A stretch of DNA of 64,000 nt from Mixophyes australis. Lineage: Eukaryota; Chordata; Amphibia; Anura; Limnodynastidae. The notes under the pieces are model-generated. The model was not told the DNA's origin. It worked only from the letters and a program-made list of their open reading frames with translations, and ran no database searches. Every line of letters begins with the position of its first letter. Within the stretch, counting starts at the first letter, position 1. Below are positions 56,201-64,000 of this stretch, in pieces. The translations under genes were made by a program, and so were the position numbers. The stretch spans positions 130,101,199-130,165,198 of the forward strand of contig JAVHZZ010000005.1 of the NCBI GenBank assembly GCA_036250195.1. Reading direction: 5' to 3'.

Positions 56201-59200
56201 TTTCTCATGACATTTCTAACATTGCCCACAATTATCAACTTTCTAAGTCTTTCTGAGCAAGAGAAATCGCAAAACATAGTCATTTCTTCATTGCCGTCCA
56301 AAAACAACGCTTTTTTACACTCCTGTCTCCCTTTCTCTTGGAAACAATGACTTACATCAATCCTTTTACATAATTCTTGTTTCTCATGACATTTCTAACA
56401 TTGCCCACAATTATCAACTTTCTAAGTCTTTCTGAGCAAGAGAAATCGCAAAACATAGTCATTTCTTCATTGCCGTCCAAAAACAACGCTTTTTTACACT
56501 CCTGTCTCCCTTTCTCTTGGAAACAATGACTTACATCAATCGTTTTACATAATTCTTGTTTCTCATGACATTTCTAACATTGCCCACAATTATCAACTTT
56601 CTAAGTCTTTCTGAGCAAGAGAAATCGCAAAACATAGTCATTTCTTCATTGCCGTCCAAAAACAACGCTTTTTTACACTCCTGTCTCCCTTACTCTTGGA
56701 AACAATGACTTACATCAATCCTTTTACATAATTCTTGTTTCTCATGACATTTCTAACATTGCCCACAATTATCAACTTTCTAAGTCTTTCTGAGCAAGAG
56801 AAATCGCAAAACATAGTCATTTCTTCATTGCCGTCCAAAAACAACGCTTTTTTACACTCCTGTCTCCCTTTCTCTTGGAAACAATGACTTACATCAATTC
56901 TTTTACAAAATTCTTGTTTCTCATGACATTTCTAACATTGCCCACAATTATCAACTTTCTAAGTCTTTCTGAGCAAGAGAAATCGCAAAACATAGTCATT
57001 TCTTCATTGCCGTCCAAAAACAACGCTTTTTTACACTCCTGTCTCCCTTTCTCTTGGAAACAATGACTTACATCAATCCTTTTACATAATTCTTGTTTCT
57101 CATGACATTTCTAACATTGCCCACAATTATCAACTTTCTAAGTCTTTCTGAGCAAGAGAAATCGCAAAACATAGTCATTTCTTCATTGCCGTCCAAAAAC
57201 AACGCTTTTTACACTCCTGTCTCCCTTTCTCTTGGAAACAATGACTTACATCAATCCTTTTACATAATTCTTGTTTCTCATGACATTTCTAACATTGCCC
57301 ACAATTATCAACTTTCTAAGTCTTTCTGAGCAAGAGAAATCGCAAAACATAGTCATTTCTTCATTGCCGTCCAAAAACAACGCTTTTTTACACTCCTGTT
57401 TCCCTTTCTCTTGGAAACAATGACTTACATCAATCCTTTTACATAATTCTTGTTTCTCATGACATTTCTAACATTGCCCACAATTATCAACTTTCTAAGT
57501 CTTTCTGAGCAAGAGAAATCGCAAAACATAGTCATTTCTTCATTGCCGTCCAAAAACAACGCTTTTTTACACTCCTGTCTCCCTTTCTCTTGGAAACAAT
57601 GACTTACATCAATCCTTTTACATAATTTTTGTTTCTCATGACATTTCTAACATTGCCCACAATTATCAACTTTCTAAGTCTTTCTGAGCAAGAGAAATCG
57701 CAAAACATAGTCATTTCTTCATTGCCGTCCAAAAACAACGCTTTTTTACACTCCTGTCTCCCTTTCTCTTGGAAACAATGACTTACATCAATCCTTTTAC
57801 ATAATTCTTGTTTCTCATGACATTTCTAACATTGCCCACAATTATCAACTTTCTAAGTCTTTCTGAGCAAGAGAAATCGCAAAACATAGTCATTTCTTCA
57901 TTGCCGTCCAAAAACAACGCTTTTTTACACTCCTGTCTCCCTTTCTCTTGGAAACAATGACTTACATCAATTCTTTTACAAAATTCTTGTTTCTCATGAC
58001 ATTTCTAACATTGCCCACAATTATCAACTTTCTAAGTCTTTCTGAGCAAGAGAAATCGCAAAACATAGTCATTTCTTCATTGCCGTCCAAAAACAACGCT
58101 TTTTTACACTCCTGTCTCCCTTTCTCTTGGAAACAATGACTTACATCAATTCTTTTACAAAATTCTTGTTTCTCATGACATTTCTAACATTGCCCACAAT
58201 TATCAACTTTCTAAGTCTTTCTGAGCAAGAGAAATCGCAAAACATAGTCATTTCTTCATTGCCGTCCAAAAACAACGCTTTTTTACACTCCTGTCTCCCT
58301 TTCTCTTGGAAACAATGACTTACATCAATCCTTTTACATAGTTCTTGTTTCTCATGACATTTCTAACATTGCCCACAATTATCAACTTTCTAAGTCTTTC
58401 TGAGCAAGAGAAATCGCAAAACATAGTCATTTCTTCATTGCCGTCCAAAAACAACGCTTTTTTACACTCCTGTCTCCCTTTCTCTTGGAAACAATGACTT
58501 ACATCAATCGTTTTACATAATTCTTGTTTCTCATGACATTTCTAACATTGCCCACAATTATCAACTTTCTAAGTCTTTCTGAGCAAGAGAAATCGCAAAA
58601 CATAGTCATTTCTTCATTGCCGTCCAAAAACAACGCTTTTTTACACTCCTGTCTCCCTTACTCTTGGAAACAATGACTTACATCAATCCTTTTACATAAT
58701 TCTTGTTTCTCATGACATTTCTAACATTGCCCACAATTATCAACTTTCTAAGTCTTTCTGAGCAAGAGAAATCGCAAAACATAGTCATTTCTTCATTGCC
58801 GTCCAAAAACAACGCTTTTTACACTCCTGTCTCCCTTTCTCTTGGAAACAATGACTTACATCAATCCTTTTACATAATTCTTGTTTCTCATGACATTTCT
58901 AACATTGCCCACAATTATCAACTTTCTAAGTCTTTCTGAGCAAGAGAAATCGCAAAACATAGTCATTTCTTCATTGCCGTCCAAAAACAACGATTTTTTT
59001 TACACTCCTGTTTCCCTTTCTCTTGGAAACAATGACTTACATCAATCCTTTTACATAATTCTTGTTTCTCATGACATTTCTAACATTGCCCACAATTATC
59101 AACTTTCTAAGTCTTTCTGAGCAAGAGAAATTGCAAAACATAGTCATTTCTTCATTGCCGTCCAAAAACAATGCTTTTTTACACTCCTGTCTCCCTTTCT

Positions 59201-62200
59201 CTTGGAAACAATGACTTACATCAATTCTTTTACAAAATTCTTGTTTCACATGACATTTCTAACATTGCCCACAATTATCAACTTTCTAAGTCTTTCTGAG
59301 CAAGAGAAATCGCAAAACATAGTCATTTCTTCATTGCCGTCCAAAAACAACGCTTTTTTACACTCCTGTCTCCCTTTTTCTTGGAAACAATGACTTACAT
59401 CAATCCTTTTACATAATTTTTGTTTCTCATGACATTTCTAACATTGCCCACAATTATCAACTTTCTAAGTCTTTCTGAGCAAGAGAAATCGCAAAACATA
59501 GTCATTTCTTCATTGCCGTCCAAAAACAACGTTTTTTTACACTTCTGTCTCCCTTTCTCTTGGAAACAATGACTTACATCAATCCTTTTACATAATTCTT
59601 GTTTCTCATGACATTTCTAACATTGCCCACAATTATCAACTTTCTAAGTCTTTCTGAGCAAGAGAAATCGCAAAACATAGTCATTTCTTCATTGCCGTCC
59701 AAAAACAACGCTTTTTTACACTCCTGTCTCCCTTTCTCTTGGAAACAATGACTTACATCAATCCTTTTACATAATTCTTGTTTCTCATGACATTTCTAAC
59801 ATTGCCCACAATTATCAACTTTCTAAGTCTTTCTGAGCAAGAGAAATCGCAAAACATAGTCATTTCTTCATTGCCGTCCAAAAACAACGCTTTTTACACT
59901 CCTGTCTCCCTTTCTCTTGGAAACAATGACTTACATCAATCCTTTTACATAATTCTTGTTTCTCATGACATTTCTAACATTGCCCACAATTATCAACTTT
60001 CTAAGTCTTTCTGAGCAAGAGAAATTGCAAAACATAGTCATTTCTTCATTGCCGTCCAAAAACAACGCTTTTTTACACTCCTGTTTCCCTTTCTCTTGGA
60101 AACAATGACTTACATCAATCCTTTTACATAATTCTTGTTTCTCATGACATTTCTAACATTGCCCACAATTATCAACTTTCTAAGTCTTTCTGAGCAAGAG
60201 AAATCGCAAAACATAGTCATTTCTTCATTGCCGTCCAAAAACAACGCTTTTTTACACTCCTGTCTCCCTTTCTCTTGGAAACAATGACTTACATCAATTC
60301 TTTTACAAAATTCTTGTTTCTCATGACATTTCTAACATTGCCCACAATTATCAACTTTCTAAGTCTTTCTGAGCAAGAGAAATCGCAAAACATAGTCATT
60401 TCTTCATTGCCGTCCAAAAACAACGCTTTTTTACACTCCTGTCTCCCTTTTTCTTGGAAACAATGACTTACATCAATCCTTTTACATAATTTTTGTTTCT
60501 CATGACATTTCTAACATTGCCCACAATTATCAACTTTCTAAGTCTTTCTGAGCAAGAGAAATCGCAAAACATAGTCATTTCTTCATTGCCGTCCAAAAAC
60601 AACGCTTTTTTACACTCCTGTCTCCCTTTCTCTTGGAAACAATGACTTACATCAATCCTTTTACATAATTCTTGTTTCTCATGACATTTCTAACATTGCC
60701 CACAATTATCAACTTTCTAAGTCTTTCTGAGCAAGAGAAATCGCAAAACATAGTCATTTCTTCATTGCCGTCCAAAAACAACGCTTTTTACACTCCTGTC
60801 TCCCTTTCTCTTGGAAACAATGACTTACATCAATTCTTTTACAAAATTCTTGTTTCTCATGACATTTCTAACATTGCCCACAATTATCAACTTTCTAAGT
60901 CTTTCTGAGCAAGAGAAATCGCAAAACATAGTCATTTCTTCATTGCCGTCCAAAAACAACACTTTTTTACACTCCTGTCTCCCTTTCTCTTGGAAACAAT
61001 GACTTACATCAATCCTTTTACATAATTCTTGTTTCTCATGACATTTCTAACATTGCCCACAATTATCAACTTTCTAAGTCTTTCTGAGCAAGTGAAATCG
61101 CAAAACATAGTCATTTCTTCATTGCCGTCCAAAAACAACGCTTTTTTACACTCCTGTCTCCCCTTCTCTTGGAAACAATGACTTACATCAATTCTTTTAC
61201 AAAATTCTTGTTTCTCATGACATTTCTAACATTGCCCACAATTATCAACTTTCTAAGTCTTTCTGAGCAAGAGAAATCGCAAAACATAGTCATTTCTTCA
61301 TTGCCGTTAAAAACAACGCTTTTTTTACACTCCTGTCTCCCTTACTCTTGGAAACAATGACTTACATCAATCCTTTTACATAATTCTTGTTTCTCATGAC
61401 ATTTCTAACATTGCCCACAATTATCAACTTTCTAAGTCTTTCTGAGCAAGAGAAATCGCAAAACATAGTCATTTCTTCATTGCCGTCCAAAAACAACGCT
61501 TTTTTTACACTCCTGTCTCCCTTACTCTTGGAAACAATGACTTACATCAATCCTTTTACATAATTCTTGTTTCTCATGACATTTCTAACATTGCCCACAA
61601 TTATCAACTTTCTAAGTCTTTCTGAGCAAGAGAAATCGCAAAACATAGTCATTTCTTCATTGCCGTCCAAAAACAACGCTTTTTTACACTCCTGTCTCCC
61701 TTTCTCTTGGAAACAATGACTTACATCAATTCTTTTACAAAATTCTTGTTTCTCATGACATTTCTAACATTGCCCACAATTATCAACTTTTTAAGTCTTT
61801 CTGAGCAAGAGAAATCGCAAAACATAGTCATTTCTTCATTGCCGTCCAAAAACAACGCTTTTTTACACTCCTGTCTCCCTTTCTCTTGGAAACAATGACT
61901 TACATCAATCCTATTACATAATTCTTGTTTCTCATGACATTTCTAACATTGCCCACAATAATCAACTTTCTAAGTCTTTCTGAGCAAGAGAAATCGCAAA
62001 ACATAGTCTTTTCTTCATTGCCGTCCAAAAACAACGCTTTTTACACTCCTGTCTCCCTTTCTCTTGGAAACAATGACTTACATCAATCCTTTTACATAAT
62101 TCTTGTTTCTCATGACATTTCTAACATTGCCCACAATTATCAACTTTCTAAGTCTTTCTGAGCAGGAGAAATCGCAAAACATAGTCATTTCTTCATTGCC

Positions 62201-64000
62201 GTCCAAAAACAACGCTTTTTTACACTCCTGTCTCCCTTACTCTTGGAAACAATGACTTACATCAATCCTTTTACATAATTCTTGTTTCTCATGACATTTC
62301 TAACATTGCCCACAGTTATCAACTTTCTAAGTCTTTCTGAGCAAGAGAAATCGCAAAACATAGTCATTTCTTCATTGCCGTCCAAAAACAACGCTTTTTT
62401 ACACTCCTGTCTCCCTTTCTCTTGGACACAATGACTTACATCAATCCTTTTACAAAATTCTTGTTTCTCATGACATTTCTAACATTGCCCACAATTATCA
62501 ACTTTCTAAGTCTTTCTGAGCAAGAGAAATCGCAAAACATAGTCATTTCTTCATTGCCGTCCAAAAACAACGCTTTTTTACACTCCTGTCTCCCTTTCTC
62601 TTGGAAACAATGACTTACATCAATCCTTTTACATAATTCTTGTTTCTCATGACATTTCTAACATTGCCCACAATTATCAACTTTCTAAGTCTTTCTGAGC
62701 AAGAGAAATCGCAAAACATAGTCATTTCTTCATTGCCGTCCAAAAACAACGCTTTTTACACTCCTGTCTCCCTTTCTCTTGGAAACAATGACTTACATCA
62801 ATTCTTTTACAAAATTCTTGTTTCTCATGACATTTCTAACATTGCCCACAATTATCAACTTTCTAAGTCTTTCTGAGCAAGAGAAATCGCAAAACATAGT
62901 CATTTCTTCATTGCCGTCCAAAAACAACACTTTTTTACACTCCTGTCTCCCTTTCTCTTGGAAACAATGACTTACATCAATCCTTTTACATAATTCTTGT
63001 TTCTCATGACATTTCTAACATTGCCCACAATTATCAACTTTCTAAGTCTTTCTGAGCAAGTGAAATCGCAAAACATAGTCATTTCTTCATTGCCGTCCAA
63101 AAACAACGCTTTTTTACACTCCTGTCTCCCCTTCTCTTGGAAACAATGACTTACATCAATTCTTTTACAAAATTCTTGTTTCTCATGACATTTCTAACAT
63201 TGCCCACAATTATCAACTTTCTAAGTCTTTCTGAGCAAGAGAAATCGCAAAACATAGTCATTTCTTCATTGCCGTTAAAAACAACGCTTTTTTTACACTC
63301 CTGTCTCCCTTACTCTTGGAAACAATGACTTACATCAATCCTTTTACATAATTCTTGTTTCTCATGACATTTCTAACATTGCCCACAATTATCAACTTTC
63401 TAAGTCTTTCTGAGCAAGAGAAATCGCAAAACATAGTCATTTCTTCATTGCCGTCCAAAAACAACGCTTTTTTTACACTCCTGTCTCCCTTACTCTTGGA
63501 AACAATGACTTACATCAATCCTTTTACATAATTCTTGTTTCTCATGACATTTCTAACATTGCCCACAATTATCAACTTTCTAAGTCTTTCTGAGCAAGAG
63601 AAATCGCAAAACATAGTCATTTCTTCATTGCCGTCCAAAAACAACGCTTTTTACACTCCTGTCTCCCTTTCTCTTGGAAACAATGACTTACATCAATCCT
63701 TTTACATAATTCTTGTTTCTCATGACATTTCTAACATTGCCCACAATTATCAACTTTCTAAGTCTTTCTGAGCAAGAGAAATTGCAAAACATAGTCATTT
63801 CTTCATTGCCGTCCAAAAACAACGCTTTTTTACACTCCTGTTTCCCTTTCTCTTGGAAACAATGACTTACATCAATCCTTTTACATAATTCTTGTTTCTC
63901 ATGACATTTCTAACATTGCCCACAATTATCAACTTTCTAAGTCTTTCTGAGCAAGAGAAATCGCAAAACATAGTCATTTCTTCATTGCCGTCCAAAAACA
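41213..64000. repeat. 179-bp satellite array, right block (about 127 units)
   Basis: Same satellite and orientation, resuming at AAGTCTTTCTGAGC directly after the transposon and running off the window edge. Occasional 1-bp changes in the T-run (5 to 8 T) shift unit length. Large blocks recur: 43.1-45.8 kb matches 48.8-51.5 kb, 45.9-48.4 kb matches 52.5-55.0 kb, and 60.6-61.5 kb matches 62.6-63.5 kb. Confidence 0.97.

Noticed and set aside
19872..63771. Recurrent 63-79 aa frames (METMTYIN..., MFLMTFL...)
   Set aside because: They are read from the 179-bp satellite. The period is not a multiple of three, so no frame persists from unit to unit, and there is no start-site or splice context.
18874..64000. 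Satellite as a CRISPR array
   Set aside because: The whole 179-bp unit repeats with no variable spacers, and the rest of the window is clearly eukaryotic.
18874..64000. Satellite derived from 5S rDNA, as in the frog PcP190 family
   Set aside because: No 5S box A, box C or helix I sequence is found in the unit on either strand; the two arrays merely adjoin.
1..64000. tRNA, snRNA or other RNA genes
   Set aside because: Apart from 5S copies, I found no cloverleaf-like box A/box B pairs or snRNA motifs by reading.

Overview
The window is eukaryotic nuclear DNA made almost entirely of two tandem arrays, one of them split by a large two-gene DNA transposon. The 5S genes are of vertebrate type, and the transposon is a vertebrate-like PIF/Harbinger element with spliced genes. 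A fold-back repeat with a TTGCTATAGGCAAC-like core also fits. I infer an amphibian, probably a frog; this is an inference and not a sequence identification.

Layout. (1) 1-18865: head-to-tail 5S rDNA array, all on the + strand. It holds 91 further 5S-like copies between a 16-bp tail at the left edge and a 41-bp truncated copy at 18825-18865. Units are about 205 bp: a 120-bp 5S region, a T-run terminator, and a spacer of about 85 bp with a TATA-like box 31 bp upstream of the start. Copies differ considerably and several are clearly broken. Variant copies recur in the same order with periods of 9 units (1,850 bp) and 27 units (5,545 bp). (2) 18874-30118 and 41213-64000: a 179-bp AT-rich satellite, roughly 63 and 127 units, with 5-, 10- and larger multi-unit higher-order repeats. 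(3) 30119-41210: an 11.1-kb PIF/Harbinger transposon inserted into the satellite, with 23-bp terminal inverted repeats and CpG-rich CGAGCGCG motifs just inside both ends.

The transposon carries two convergent genes. On the + strand (30971 to about 32388) is a HARBI1-like DDE transposase with one clear 122-bp intron and all three catalytic residues. On the - strand (40151 down to 36199) is a nine-exon Myb/SANT-like gene. I derived its exon chain by hand: every junction has GT-AG, every intron is phase 1, and the frame stays open for 629 codons. In PIF/Harbinger elements the Myb-like partner binds the element ends and helps bring the transposase into the nucleus, so this copy looks structurally autonomous. 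One caveat is that the spliced transposase meets a stop codon exactly at its exon 2/3 junction. Between the genes lie a nested fold-back element, microsatellites and exon-like segments that may be 3' UTR exons.

Nearly all short open reading frames in the two arrays are chance frames in repeated DNA and are not reported as genes.
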